The translations under genes were made by a program, and so were the position numbers. A stretch of 64,000 bases of DNA from Bacteroidales bacterium (GTDB lineage: Bacteria > Bacteroidota > Bacteroidia > Bacteroidales > WCHB1-69), in the NCBI GenBank assembly GCA_024685175.1, contig JAIKWD010000007.1:97100-161099 (forward strand), in the 5' to 3' direction. The notes below the pieces were generated by a model that was not told the origin of the DNA, made no database searches, and worked only from the letters and a program-made list of their open reading frames with translations. Below, in pieces: positions 36,691 to 46,714 of the stretch. Positions within the stretch are counted from its first letter, which is position 1; each line of letters starts with the position of its first letter.

Positions 36691-37593
36691 CTATCTCCCC
36701 AACAACCCCTTTGTCACATTCCATCTGAACTGAATCAGCTTCCAACCTTTTTTAGGATGACCTGTTAAGGTGTGCCCGATGCACAAAATGATGGAGGCTG
36801 CCCACTTGATGCATTCCGAAATCAACCGCTTCGTGTACTTCCACTTCCCAATCGCCAACGTCCGCATCCGTTCGCTCTTGCCGATGGAGTAGGTCAGGCG
36901 GTCGAAATAGTCTTTGCTGAGCTTCTTCTCCGGAATCAGATGGTATAAAATAGAGTCAGGAAGATAGTAGAACCGCATCCCTAATGTCGTCATCTTGTCG
37001 AAGATGTCCTTTTCTTCGGCACCGACCAAGCTGTCCCCCTTTCGGCCCAGCTCCACATTGAACATCCCCACCTTCTCGAAAACAGAAGCTCTGTACGCCG
37101 CATTGCCACCTCCGGGATAATCGTTTGCCGGAAACTCTTTGGGCTTGTCACCCAGATACTTGTACCCCGTGATCAGTGCTTTCGTGAAATGTGACATCCA
37201 ATCGGGCTCCTCCGTCTCATATTTCGGAATGATCGGTCCGCCGGCCGCCTCGATGTCAAGATGTTGTTCGAAAAAGTCGGCGTACGTCTGCAGATATTCT
37301 TTGTTGACAAGAGCATCGTCATCCACATATACCAAAATGTCGCCATTACTTTCCTTTATGCCGCGGTTGCGCGCGTGGGAAAGTCCCTGATTGGTTTCCA
37401 CGAAGTAGCGGAATGTCACCTCGGGAAAATCGTGTACGAAACGATCGCATTCGCTTTGTGTGTTGTCTGTGCAGTTGTTATCAACTAAGACAATCTCATA
37501 CTTTTCGGACGACAACGTGTTCTCTGCAAGGCTTTTCAGAACATTGTAGATATACTTGTCGCGGTTATAGGTGCAGAGGATGACGGAGAGCAT
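36691..37593 (-). CDS. Glycosyltransferase family 2
   Basis: LSVILCTYNRDKYIYNVLKSLAENTL...EIVLVDNNCTDNTQ...GDILVYVDDDALVNKEYL. Confidence 0.92.
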   Translation of the reverse strand: MLSVILCTYNRDKYIYNVLKSLAENTLSSEKYEIVLVDNNCTDNTQSECDRFVHDFPEVTFRYFVETNQGLSHARNRGIKESNGDILVYVDDDALVNKEYLQTYADFFEQHLDIEAAGGPIIPKYETEEPDWMSHFTKALITGYKYLGDKPKEFPANDYPGGGNAAYRASVFEKVGMFNVELGRKGDSLVGAEEKDIFDKMTTLGMRFYYLPDSILYHLIPEKKLSKDYFDRLTYSIGKSERMRTLAIGKWKYTKRLISECIKWAASIILCIGHTLTGHPKKGWKLIQFRWNVTKGLLGR

Positions 37594-37609
37594 AGTCTAT
37601 GGATTGTGA

Positions 37610-40090
37610 TTAGTTGTTCGTGGCTTCCTTTTTCGACTTACGGTAATACAACACCAACGAACCTGCCACTGCCAGCACGAACAGGATGGAACAAATCACG
37701 GAGACCTTGTCCAGTTTGTGCATCAGTGGCGCTTCGTTTTTGAACTCGATTCTATGCTCGCCGGCGGGAATCACCATGGCGCGCAGGATGTAGTTGGCGC
37801 GGAAGTAGTCGGCTGGCTTGCCGTCGATGTAAGCGCGCCAGTCGGGGGCGTAATAGACCTCTGAAAAGACAGCCAGCTGATCTTTGGCACTCTTGGACTT
37901 ATAGACCACATAGTCAGGGTTGTACGGTTTCTGGTGCTCCATCACGATGACCGAGTTGCTGTCGCGCTCCAAGTTTTTGCCCTGCACCATTTCGGCGAAA
38001 CGCTTGTCAATGACAGCCGTGTCAGCCGGATTCAACTCGTTGAGAGCCAATATTTCCGCATTGGCATCATTCACCAGCTGATATTGATCCACAAACCAGG
38101 CATTGCCCAAGGCATCGGGATTGCGCTGCACCATAGGCTGTCCGTTTTGCCCAGGCACCACCACGTAGCGGGTGTTCAGCATGTTGAGTACGCCGGTGTT
38201 GATGTGACGAGACAGATAGAAGTCTATAATATCCTGATAACGACGCAGTTTTGCTGCGCTGTAACCGCCAATTTGGTGATGAAAGGCAGACGGGTAAGAA
38301 TCGTTGAAGGTGTTTACCGAGAGATCAAACACGCGATAGTCTTCGTCCTTGAATTGGGCGGCGTACTGGTCCAGCATTTGGTCGGTCTGCGACGGTTTGA
38401 GTTTGAGACGCTTCTCGCTGACGAAGTTGGAGTCGTTGAGGTAGCGACGATCGACGCCCCACAGGTCGAACAGTACCAGGCAGGCCAAGACACCGATGAT
38501 GATGCCGGATTGTTTGATTTTCTCATTGATGTAGAGCCACAGGAAGACGGCGGACACTAAAATCAGGATGAGTGAACGCCAGGAATCCGCCATAAAGAGG
38601 GCCTTGCGGTCCTTGACTAGCACATCCTTGATCATATCCCACTGGGTTCCGTATTGCGAGGCCATCTGCACGTCACTCGCGCCGGAGAAGGAGAAGTTGC
38701 CCGACAGCGCCATCATCAGTAGGATGAAGCCAGCGGTGATGCCCGTGGAGATGTAAAGGCCGAGGTTCAGTTTCTTCCGATCAATCGGATTCTCCTTGTC
38801 GAAGATGGCTTTCAAGGCTAATATGGCCATAAGTACCATCGTCACATTGGCCATCACGAGGCTCATGGATGGAGTGCGGAACTTGTTGTAGAGGGGCAGG
38901 TGCTCGAACAGGAAGTTGTTGAAACCCATCAGGTTTTTGCCCCACGACATGAGGATGGCGAGGATGGTGGCGATGAGGATCCACCAACGTTCGGGACCTT
39001 TCACCACGAAAAGGCCGAGTACGAACAGGAAGATGACGATGGCTCCGAAATAGACCGGGCCGGAGGTGAAAGGTTGGTCGCCCCAATAGAGCGGCGCCTG
39101 TTTCTGGCGGAAGTTCTTATAGAACTCGGAGTCCGTGCCAACCATCTCGCCAGAACCGCCGCCGTATGAGCCGGGAACAAGCAGCGTGTAGGTCTCGCCC
39201 TTGCCGTAGCTCCAGCTGTATGCGTAGTCGATGTCCAGACCATCGGAGGCCGCAATGGACTTGGCTTCACCATCCTTATAGAGGTCTTCCGGGGTCACAG
39301 TAATCTCAGAACCACCGCGCATCGTGTATTTTACATACTCCTGGTTGATGAACAGCAGTCTGGCGTTTGCGCCAATGGCAAATCCAATACCGATCAACAT
39401 CACCCCCACGCCCAAAAGCAATGACTTGAACTCCTTGTCTTTGATAGCATAAACCAGATATACAAGTCCAAGTATAAGCCCGATCAACATGGTGTAATAG
39501 GTGATCTGAATGTGGTTGCAGGCAATCTGGATGCCCAATGCCAGGGCGAAAAGAAGGCCTCCCAATAGGTATTTCTTGCGTTTCAGGATGAGGAGCATTG
39601 CACCTAAGATGGGGGCCATCATGGACATTGCGTATGCTTTGGTGATGTGACCCGCTTCTATGATGATAATGTTGTAACTACCCAATCCGAAGGCCAATGC
39701 CCCTAACAAACTTAGCCATGGAGATGCTCCGATGGCTATCAGAGCCACATAAAAACCAATAAGATAGAGAAAAATGATGCCGATGTTCCCGCTGTATCCT
39801 ATGTAGTTCAAATTCAGGACATTCTCTATTTTGTTAAAGATGGATTTGGAGGGCGGGTTGGTTACCTGGTACGACGGCATCCCGCTGAACATGGAGCTTG
39901 TCCAGGTGGTGTATTCGCCGGTCTTCTCATGAAAGTCCAGTTGCTCTTTGGCCATGGCCTTCCATTTGAGTGCATCTCCCTGTTGGATGATTTTACCGTC
40001 GAAAGCGGGTGCCATGTAGATGGCGGCCACAAGGAAGAAGAAGAGGATGACACCTCCGTGAATTAAGGTTTTCTTCAGAATCGGTTTCAT
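37610..40090 (-). CDS. YfhO family membrane protein
   Basis: Many TMs; GGVILFFFLVAAIYMAPAFDGKIIQQGDALKW...C-terminal FSEVYYAPDWRAYIDGKPADYFRANYILRAMVIPAGEHRIEF. Confidence 0.9.
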   Translation of the reverse strand: MKPILKKTLIHGGVILFFFLVAAIYMAPAFDGKIIQQGDALKWKAMAKEQLDFHEKTGEYTTWTSSMFSGMPSYQVTNPPSKSIFNKIENVLNLNYIGYSGNIGIIFLYLIGFYVALIAIGASPWLSLLGALAFGLGSYNIIIIEAGHITKAYAMSMMAPILGAMLLILKRKKYLLGGLLFALALGIQIACNHIQITYYTMLIGLILGLVYLVYAIKDKEFKSLLLGVGVMLIGIGFAIGANARLLFINQEYVKYTMRGGSEITVTPEDLYKDGEAKSIAASDGLDIDYAYSWSYGKGETYTLLVPGSYGGGSGEMVGTDSEFYKNFRQKQAPLYWGDQPFTSGPVYFGAIVIFLFVLGLFVVKGPERWWILIATILAILMSWGKNLMGFNNFLFEHLPLYNKFRTPSMSLVMANVTMVLMAILALKAIFDKENPIDRKKLNLGLYISTGITAGFILLMMALSGNFSFSGASDVQMASQYGTQWDMIKDVLVKDRKALFMADSWRSLILILVSAVFLWLYINEKIKQSGIIIGVLACLVLFDLWGVDRRYLNDSNFVSEKRLKLKPSQTDQMLDQYAAQFKDEDYRVFDLSVNTFNDSYPSAFHHQIGGYSAAKLRRYQDIIDFYLSRHINTGVLNMLNTRYVVVPGQNGQPMVQRNPDALGNAWFVDQYQLVNDANAEILALNELNPADTAVIDKRFAEMVQGKNLERDSNSVIVMEHQKPYNPDYVVYKSKSAKDQLAVFSEVYYAPDWRAYIDGKPADYFRANYILRAMVIPAGEHRIEFKNEAPLMHKLDKVSVICSILFVLAVAGSLVLYYRKSKKEATNN

Positions 40091-40124
40091 ATTTCGGTTG
40101 TTTTTCGTTTCAAATTTTAAAACG

Positions 40125-40154
40125 GCAAAAGTACGAAAAAATACCTATCTTTGC
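40125..40154. promoter_or_regulatory. Interlocked divergent -7 elements (minus GCAAAAGTA, plus TATCTTTGC)
   Basis: GCAAAAGTA-N12-TATCTTTGC between divergent YfhO and GT4 genes. Confidence 0.6.
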
Positions 40155-40172
40155 CGTTCAAAGTCATTTCCT

Positions 40173-41294
40173 ATGAAACTCATCATTGTCGGAACGGCAT
40201 ATCCCTACCGGGGCGGACTGGCCGCCTTCAACGAGCGGTTGGCCCTCGAGTACGTGCGCCAGGGGCACGACGTGGAGGTCTACACCTTCACACTCCAATA
40301 CCCCAACTTCCTCTTCCCCGGGAAAACACAATACAGCGACGACCCCACGCCCGAACAATTGGTCATCCACCGCAAGGTCAATTCCTGCAACCCGTTCAAC
40401 TGGGTCAAGGTGGGCAACGAGATTGCCCGCAAGCGGCCCGACAAGGTGATATTCGCCTATTGGATGTCCTTTATGGCCCCCTGTATGGGCACCATCGCCA
40501 GACGAGCACGCAAAAACAAGACCACGCAGGTCATCGCGCTGGTCCACAATATGATACCTCACGAGCCCAACATCCTGGACAAGTTGCTGCCGCCCTATTT
40601 CGTCAAGTCCGTGGACGCCTTCGTGGCGCTCTCAGAGTCCGTTGTGCACGACATCGAGAAGTTCGACAAGCGCAACTGCCCCAAGACTTTCTCCCCCCAC
40701 CCCATCTACGACCATTACGGCGAGCGCACCTCCCGCGAGACGGCCCTGCAGCAACTGGGGTTGGACCCTGCCTGCCGCTACGCCCTTTTCTTCGGTTTCA
40801 TCCGCGCCTACAAAGGCTTAGACCTGCTTCTGCACGCCTTCGCCGACGAGCGACTGCGCAAACTACCTGTCAAACTGATCGTGGCAGGCGAGTTCTACGA
40901 AGACGAGGCACCTTACCAAAAACTCATCGACGACCTCAACATCCGCGACAAGGTGGTGCTCCACGCCGACTTCATCCCCAACGACCGTGTAAAGTGCTTC
41001 TTCAACGCAGCAGACATCATCACGCAACCCTACAAGACCGCCACGCAAAGCGGCGTGACTCAAATCGCCTTCCATTTCGAGAAGTCGATGCTCGTGACCA
41101 ACGTGGGTGGCTTGGCCGAAATCGTGCCCGACGGCAAGATCGGCTACGTGGTGGAACCCGACGCCACCCAAATCGCCGACGCCCTGTGCGACTTCTACGA
41201 AAACAGCCGCCAAGCCGATTTCGAGCAAAACATCCTGGAGGAGAAGAAAAAATACGAATGGTCGCGGCTGACGGAGGCGATAGACAAATTGTAG
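40173..41294 (+). CDS. Glycosyltransferase family 4
   Basis: MKLIIVGTAYPYRGGLAAFNERLALEYVRQGHDVEVYTF...YALFFGFIRAYKGLDLLLHAFAD...VTNVGGLAEIVPDGKIGYVVEPD. Confidence 0.9.
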   Translation: MKLIIVGTAYPYRGGLAAFNERLALEYVRQGHDVEVYTFTLQYPNFLFPGKTQYSDDPTPEQLVIHRKVNSCNPFNWVKVGNEIARKRPDKVIFAYWMSFMAPCMGTIARRARKNKTTQVIALVHNMIPHEPNILDKLLPPYFVKSVDAFVALSESVVHDIEKFDKRNCPKTFSPHPIYDHYGERTSRETALQQLGLDPACRYALFFGFIRAYKGLDLLLHAFADERLRKLPVKLIVAGEFYEDEAPYQKLIDDLNIRDKVVLHADFIPNDRVKCFFNAADIITQPYKTATQSGVTQIAFHFEKSMLVTNVGGLAEIVPDGKIGYVVEPDATQIADALCDFYENSRQADFEQNILEEKKKYEWSRLTEAIDKL

Positions 41295-41309
41295 AATCAA
41301 AAAAACATA

Positions 41310-43754
41310 ATGATGGATTTCAACACCATAACCAAAATCCTTGAGCACACCGATTGTCATATTGCGGACGGGTCGCGCCGGATCTCCCGTCTCTGCATCG
41401 ACAGTAGGAAGGTGGACCGTCCCTCGGAGACGCTCTTCTTCGCCTTGAAGACTGCCCGTAACGACGGACATCGATACATCCCTGACCTCATCGAAGCGGG
41501 AGTGCGGAACTTTGTGGTATCCACGCTTCCCGCTGCCCTTGACCAGAATTGCAATTTTCTGGTCGTGCCCTCTCCCTTGGCCGCCCTGCAAGCCCTCGCA
41601 CGGCACCACCGCGCCCAATTCCACTATCCCGTCATCGGCATCACGGGCAGCAACGGCAAGACTATCGTCAAGGAGTGGCTCGCCACAATGCTCCAAGACT
41701 CCTTCCACCTCGTGAAGAGTCCCGACAGCTACAACTCCCAACTCGGCGTGCCGCTTTCGGTATGGCGGATGTCGGAGGATCACGACCTGGCCATCTTCGA
41801 GGCCGGCATCTCCCGTCCCGATGAAATGCAACATTTGGCTGAAATCATCCGCCCCACCATCGGCATCCTCACCAATATCGGAATGGCCCACGCCCAGTTC
41901 TTTATGAACCAAAACCAAAAAGCCCTTGAGAAGCTCAAACTCTTCCAACACGCCGACAAACTCATCTACCACGACGACAACATCGAACTCAACACGCTGC
42001 TCACCCTACCCGAATACGATTCTCTCGAAAAGATTTCGTGGGGCAGTCCAAACGCCGTCTATCCCGTTCTTTATCAAGTAGTAGGAAACAAGACTCTGGC
42101 TACCATACAAGGCCACGGCTACCCCATCCCCTTCATTGACGCCGCCTCCATAGAGAACGCTACCCACGCCATCATCACGATGCTCGTGCTGGGCATCCCT
42201 CCGGAGGTCATCGACCAGCGACTCGTCCATCTCACGCACATCAATATGCGGCTCGAGATCCTGCAGGGGCGCAACCATACCGTCATCATCAACGACACTT
42301 ACAGCTTGGACAGGAACGCCCTCAATGCCGCGCTCGACTTCCTCGACACGCAGCGGCAACTGCCCAAGAAGACGGTCATCCTCTCCGACTTCGAGCAAGT
42401 AGGCACGCTGAGCGACGCCGACTACGACGACCTCAACCGACAGTTGAAGCGTCACGATGTGCAACGGCTTCTTGGCGTAGGAGAGGGCTTTGTGGCCCAC
42501 CGTGAGCGCTTTGACTTGCCGGAGTGCCTATTCTACGCCGACACCGACAATTTGTTGGAGTTGCTTCCCGACTTCGCCTACGAGACCATCCTGGTAAAAG
42601 GTGCGCGCAGTTTCCATTTCGAGCGGGTCGTGGCCAAACTGCAGCACAAGACCCACCTCACCATCCTCAACGTAAGTCTGCCCGCCTTGGCTCACAACCT
42701 GGCCATCCATCGGGCCCTGCTCAAGCCGCAAACCAAGATGGTGGCAATGGTGAAGGCACAGTCGTACGGCCTCGGGGACGTGGAACTGGTTAACGAACTC
42801 ATACACCAACATATTGATTATTTGGCGGTTGCCTATACCGACGAAGGCGTACGCCTGCGCAAGCGCCACATCCAGACCCCCATCATCGTGCTGGGCGCCG
42901 AAGCGCACAGTTTCGATGTGATGGTACAACACAACCTCGAACCCGAAATCTTCAACTTCTACTATCTCCAAGAGTTGGAGAAGGTTTTGCGGCGACACCC
43001 GAACATCCAGCAGTTCAACATCCACATCAAGTTGGACACGGGGATGCACCGTTTGGGCTTCGACGAACAAGACCTGCCCAAACTCATTGCGATGGTGAAG
43101 GCCAACCCGCAATTGCATATCGCCTCCGTGTTCTCGCACTTGGCAGCGGCGGAAGACCCGCACGAGGACGAGTACACCCGCAAGCAAATCGCCCTGTTCA
43201 CCCGTATGACAGACCAGCTGTGTGGCGCCTTCGACCACAAGATCCTGCGCCACATTCTCAACAGTGCCGGCATATACCGGTTCACCGAGTCGCAGTTCGA
43301 CATGGTGCGACTAGGCATCAGCTTGTACGGCTGCTCCGAGATTCCCGAGGTGGCTGCCAAACTGCACAATGTGGCCACGCTCAAGACCGTCGTGACACAG
43401 GTGAAATACATCGCGGCAGGCGAGACCATCGGCTACAACCGCAGTTACCGACTCAAGCGCGACTCCCAAGTGGCCATCATCCCGATTGGCTATGCCGACG
43501 GATACCCGAGGGAGTTGGCCAACGGCAAGGGCGCCGTACTGATACAAGGCCAGAAAGTGCCCATCATCGGCAAGATCTGTATGGATATGTGTATGCTTGA
43601 CGTCACAGGGCTCTCCGTACACGAAGGCGACGAGGTCACCGTCTATGGCGAGGGCAACACCGTGGCCGATATGGCCGAGGCCGCCGGACTCATCAGCTAC
43701 GAGCTCCTCACCCGCATATCCAAGCGCGTGCCCCGTGTGTACGTAAAGGAGTGA
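41310..43754 (+). CDS. Bifunctional MurF-like ligase/alanine racemase fusion
   Basis: MurF half YPVIGITGSNGKTIVKEWLATML; Alr half HLTILNVSLPALAHNLAIHRALLKPQTKMVAMVKAQSYGLGDVEL...HIKLDTGMHRLGF...IPIGYADGYPRELANG. Confidence 0.93.
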   Translation: MMDFNTITKILEHTDCHIADGSRRISRLCIDSRKVDRPSETLFFALKTARNDGHRYIPDLIEAGVRNFVVSTLPAALDQNCNFLVVPSPLAALQALARHHRAQFHYPVIGITGSNGKTIVKEWLATMLQDSFHLVKSPDSYNSQLGVPLSVWRMSEDHDLAIFEAGISRPDEMQHLAEIIRPTIGILTNIGMAHAQFFMNQNQKALEKLKLFQHADKLIYHDDNIELNTLLTLPEYDSLEKISWGSPNAVYPVLYQVVGNKTLATIQGHGYPIPFIDAASIENATHAIITMLVLGIPPEVIDQRLVHLTHINMRLEILQGRNHTVIINDTYSLDRNALNAALDFLDTQRQLPKKTVILSDFEQVGTLSDADYDDLNRQLKRHDVQRLLGVGEGFVAHRERFDLPECLFYADTDNLLELLPDFAYETILVKGARSFHFERVVAKLQHKTHLTILNVSLPALAHNLAIHRALLKPQTKMVAMVKAQSYGLGDVELVNELIHQHIDYLAVAYTDEGVRLRKRHIQTPIIVLGAEAHSFDVMVQHNLEPEIFNFYYLQELEKVLRRHPNIQQFNIHIKLDTGMHRLGFDEQDLPKLIAMVKANPQLHIASVFSHLAAAEDPHEDEYTRKQIALFTRMTDQLCGAFDHKILRHILNSAGIYRFTESQFDMVRLGISLYGCSEIPEVAAKLHNVATLKTVVTQVKYIAAGETIGYNRSYRLKRDSQVAIIPIGYADGYPRELANGKGAVLIQGQKVPIIGKICMDMCMLDVTGLSVHEGDEVTVYGEGNTVADMAEAAGLISYELLTRISKRVPRVYVKE

Positions 43755-43762
43755 TTTTTTTG

Positions 43763-43771
43763 TATCTTTGC
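43763..43771 (+). promoter_or_regulatory. -7 element
   Basis: TTTTTTTGTATCTTTGCC upstream of the epimerase/dehydratase gene. Confidence 0.55.
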
Positions 43772-43799
43772 CGCCCTTTATTTTGGATAGTTATTGTCT

Positions 43800-45722
43800 A
43801 TGGCAACACCATTTAAAAAGATATATCTGAGAATCCGAAAGTTGCACATCACCCCGCCTTGGCTAGTGATGACTCTTGACTTACTTATCGTGGTGATCTC
43901 TGTATTCTTGTCTTTGCTCATCCGTGATAACTTCAAATTCCCTTCTCCCCTTAATTTCACCGACTGGATTTATGCTCCTCTCATCATACTCACCATACGT
44001 TTTGTTTTCTTCCAGATTTTCCAAACCCATCATTTGGTAATCCGCTATACCAGCACCAAAGATGTTGTAAAGATCTTCCTCTCCTGTTTTATGGGCTCCT
44101 TATGCATTGCCCTAATCAATGTCATTGTTTTCTCCATCAAGAGTAAGTTCCTGATACCCAACTCCGTATGGATTATTGAATTTTTCATTTCCATCGTGTT
44201 GTTATTGGTCTATCGTTTGATTTTCAAGATGTATTATTTGGAGACGATGAATCCTACTCGTTCCCGCAAGAACATCATCATCTTCGGCGCAGGCGACTCG
44301 GGTATCATCACTAAGCGTACCATCGATCGTGATAACGCCAGCAAATACAACGTTTTGGCCTTCTTCGATGAAGACCCTTCCAAGGTGGGCATGCAATTGG
44401 AGAGTCTCCCGGTATACGATTACACACATCTGGACGAATACCTAAGTGTCAACAACATATCCTTCCTCATCATTGCCGTGCAAAAAATCAGCAACGCCAA
44501 GGTGAAGGAAATCACGGACACTGCGTTGCCCTACAACGTTAAAGTGTTGAAGGTTCCGCCGGTATCTCGCTGGCTCAACGGTAACTTGAGTTTCAAACAG
44601 ATCAAGAAAGTCAAAATCGAAGATCTTTTGGAGCGCAATCCCATACAATTGGATCTCTCCTTGCTCAACTCAGAATTGAACAATAAGACCATCATGATCA
44701 CTGGGGCGGCAGGATCCATTGGTAGCGAGATTGTTAGACAATTGTTGAGTTTCAAATACAAGCAGTTGGTTTTGGTGGACGAAGCGGAGACGCCCTGTTT
44801 CTTCCTACAAGGCGATCTAATGCAGGCCAACGGCATGGAAGACATACACTTGCACATCCACAGCATTTGCGATAAAGCGCAGATGACACGGTTGTTCGAG
44901 ACCTACCATCCCAATGTCATCTTCCATGCGGCGGCATACAAACACGTGCCGATGATGGAGAAAAACGTGCGTTCCGCCGTCAAGACCAACGTGGGTGGCA
45001 CGAAGTTGCTGGCCGACCTGGCCGTACAATATGGGGTCCAAAAGTTCGTGATGGTGTCTACCGACAAAGCTGTCAACCCCACCAACGTGATGGGTGCCTC
45101 CAAGCGTATTGCCGAGATGTACGTTCAGGCCTTGAATTTCCACCAGGACACCACCAAGTTCATCACCACGCGTTTTGGCAATGTACTGGATTCCAACGGC
45201 TCCGTCATTCCCATCTTCCGCAAGCAGATCGAGAACGGAGGACCCGTGACCGTGACCCATCCGGACATCACGCGCTATTTCATGACCATATCCGAGGCCT
45301 GTCAGTTGGTGTTGACCGCCGGAGCCATGGGCAAGGGCGGTGAAATCTTCATCTTCGACATGGGCAAGTCTATACGTATTAGTGACTTGGCCAAGAAAAT
45401 GATCCAGCTCTCCGGTCTCACCCTCAACAAAGATATCTCCATTCAATATACAGGTTTGCGTCCTGGTGAGAAACTATACGAAGAGTTGTTGGCCGATGAA
45501 GAGAACACTATCAAGACCGACAATGACAAGATCAAGATTGCCAAGGTCCGCAGCTATAATTACGACGAACTGGTTCCCAAGATTGAGAAGCTCATTGAGT
45601 TTCAAGATGAAGACGAATTTACAATTGTGAGCCAAATGAAAAGGGTGGTGCCCGAATTCAAGAGCAACAACTCGGTGTTCGAGGCCATCGACAATCAAGA
45701 AAAAACAACAGAGACAGAATGA
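43800..45722 (+). CDS. Nucleoside-diphosphate sugar epimerase/dehydratase (CapD/WbpM/PglF-like)
   Basis: N-terminal TMs; KNIIIFGAGDSGIITKRTI; KTIMITGAAGSIGSEIVRQLLSFKYKQLVLVDEAETP...FHAAAYKHVPMMEKNVRSAVKTNVGGTKLLADLA. Confidence 0.92.
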   Translation: MATPFKKIYLRIRKLHITPPWLVMTLDLLIVVISVFLSLLIRDNFKFPSPLNFTDWIYAPLIILTIRFVFFQIFQTHHLVIRYTSTKDVVKIFLSCFMGSLCIALINVIVFSIKSKFLIPNSVWIIEFFISIVLLLVYRLIFKMYYLETMNPTRSRKNIIIFGAGDSGIITKRTIDRDNASKYNVLAFFDEDPSKVGMQLESLPVYDYTHLDEYLSVNNISFLIIAVQKISNAKVKEITDTALPYNVKVLKVPPVSRWLNGNLSFKQIKKVKIEDLLERNPIQLDLSLLNSELNNKTIMITGAAGSIGSEIVRQLLSFKYKQLVLVDEAETPCFFLQGDLMQANGMEDIHLHIHSICDKAQMTRLFETYHPNVIFHAAAYKHVPMMEKNVRSAVKTNVGGTKLLADLAVQYGVQKFVMVSTDKAVNPTNVMGASKRIAEMYVQALNFHQDTTKFITTRFGNVLDSNGSVIPIFRKQIENGGPVTVTHPDITRYFMTISEACQLVLTAGAMGKGGEIFIFDMGKSIRISDLAKKMIQLSGLTLNKDISIQYTGLRPGEKLYEELLADEENTIKTDNDKIKIAKVRSYNYDELVPKIEKLIEFQDEDEFTIVSQMKRVVPEFKSNNSVFEAIDNQEKTTETE

Positions 45723-46690
45723 AGAATTTCGCCATCATAGGAGTGGGCGGTTACATAGCGCCGAGGCATTTGAAAGCCATCAAGGACACGGGCAACAACC
45801 TTGTGTCAGCGTACGACATTTGCGATAGTGTAGGTATTATCGACAGTTTCTTTCCCAATGCCTCTTTCTTCACCGAGCAGGAGTTGTTCGACCGTCACTG
45901 CACCAAAATCAAGAACACCGACGAGAAGATCGACATCGTATCGGTATGTACACCCAACTACTTGCACGACTCGCACACGCGTTACGCTTTGCGACTGGGT
46001 TCCGATGTCATCTGCGAGAAGCCGTTGGTGCTCAACCCCTGGAACGTGGACGCCCTGCAGCGCATTGAGCAAGAGACGGGCCACAAAGTGAGCAACATCT
46101 TGCAACTCCGTTTGCACCCCTCTATCATAGCCTTGAAGAAGAAGGTGGACGAAGGTCCGCAGGACAAGGTCTACGATGTGGATTTGACCTACATCACCAC
46201 CCGTGGCAAATGGTACTACACCTCCTGGAAAGGGGATCCGCGCAAGAGCGGTGGCATCGCCACCAACATCGGCATCCACTTCTACGACATGTTGTACTAC
46301 ATTTTCGGTCCCATCCAGGAGAACATCGTGCACGTGAGCACGCACGACCGCGTGGCCGGATTCCTCCGCTTCAAGAGGGCCCGTGTGCGCTATTTCCTCA
46401 GCATCAACGCCAACACCCTACCTCCGGATGTGGCCGCCAAGGGATTGCGCACCTACCGCTGCATCACCATCGGCAACGAAGAGTTCGAATTCAGCGGCGG
46501 CTTCAACGATTTGCATACGGAAAGCTATAAAAACATTCTCAACGGTAAAGGTTTTGGCTTGGATGAGGTGCGTAACTGCATCCAAATCGTTTACGATATC
46601 CGTAATTCCAAACCCGTCGGACTTGTCGGCGATTATCATCCTCTGGCGAAACTGCCATTGGAGCCCCATCCATTCGGATGGATATCCTAA
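45719..46690 (+). CDS. Gfo/Idh/MocA oxidoreductase (WbpB/WlbA-like)
   Basis: NFAIIGVGGYIAPRHLKAIKDTGNNLVSAYDICDSVGIID...VSVCTPNYLHDSHTRYALRLGSDVICEKPLVLNPWN. Confidence 0.9.
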   Translation: MKNFAIIGVGGYIAPRHLKAIKDTGNNLVSAYDICDSVGIIDSFFPNASFFTEQELFDRHCTKIKNTDEKIDIVSVCTPNYLHDSHTRYALRLGSDVICEKPLVLNPWNVDALQRIEQETGHKVSNILQLRLHPSIIALKKKVDEGPQDKVYDVDLTYITTRGKWYYTSWKGDPRKSGGIATNIGIHFYDMLYYIFGPIQENIVHVSTHDRVAGFLRFKRARVRYFLSINANTLPPDVAAKGLRTYRCITIGNEEFEFSGGFNDLHTESYKNILNGKGFGLDEVRNCIQIVYDIRNSKPVGLVGDYHPLAKLPLEPHPFGWIS

Positions 46691-46714
46691 ACATTAATAT
46701 AAGGAAGTTTATAA

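Noticed and set aside
40151-41972. Long overlapping ORFs 40151..41344 (+, 397 aa) and 40863..41972 (-, 369 aa)
   Set aside because: Shadow frames of the GT4 and murF-alr genes; basic/low-complexity or His/Val-rich translations with no domain, while the real frames have clear motifs.
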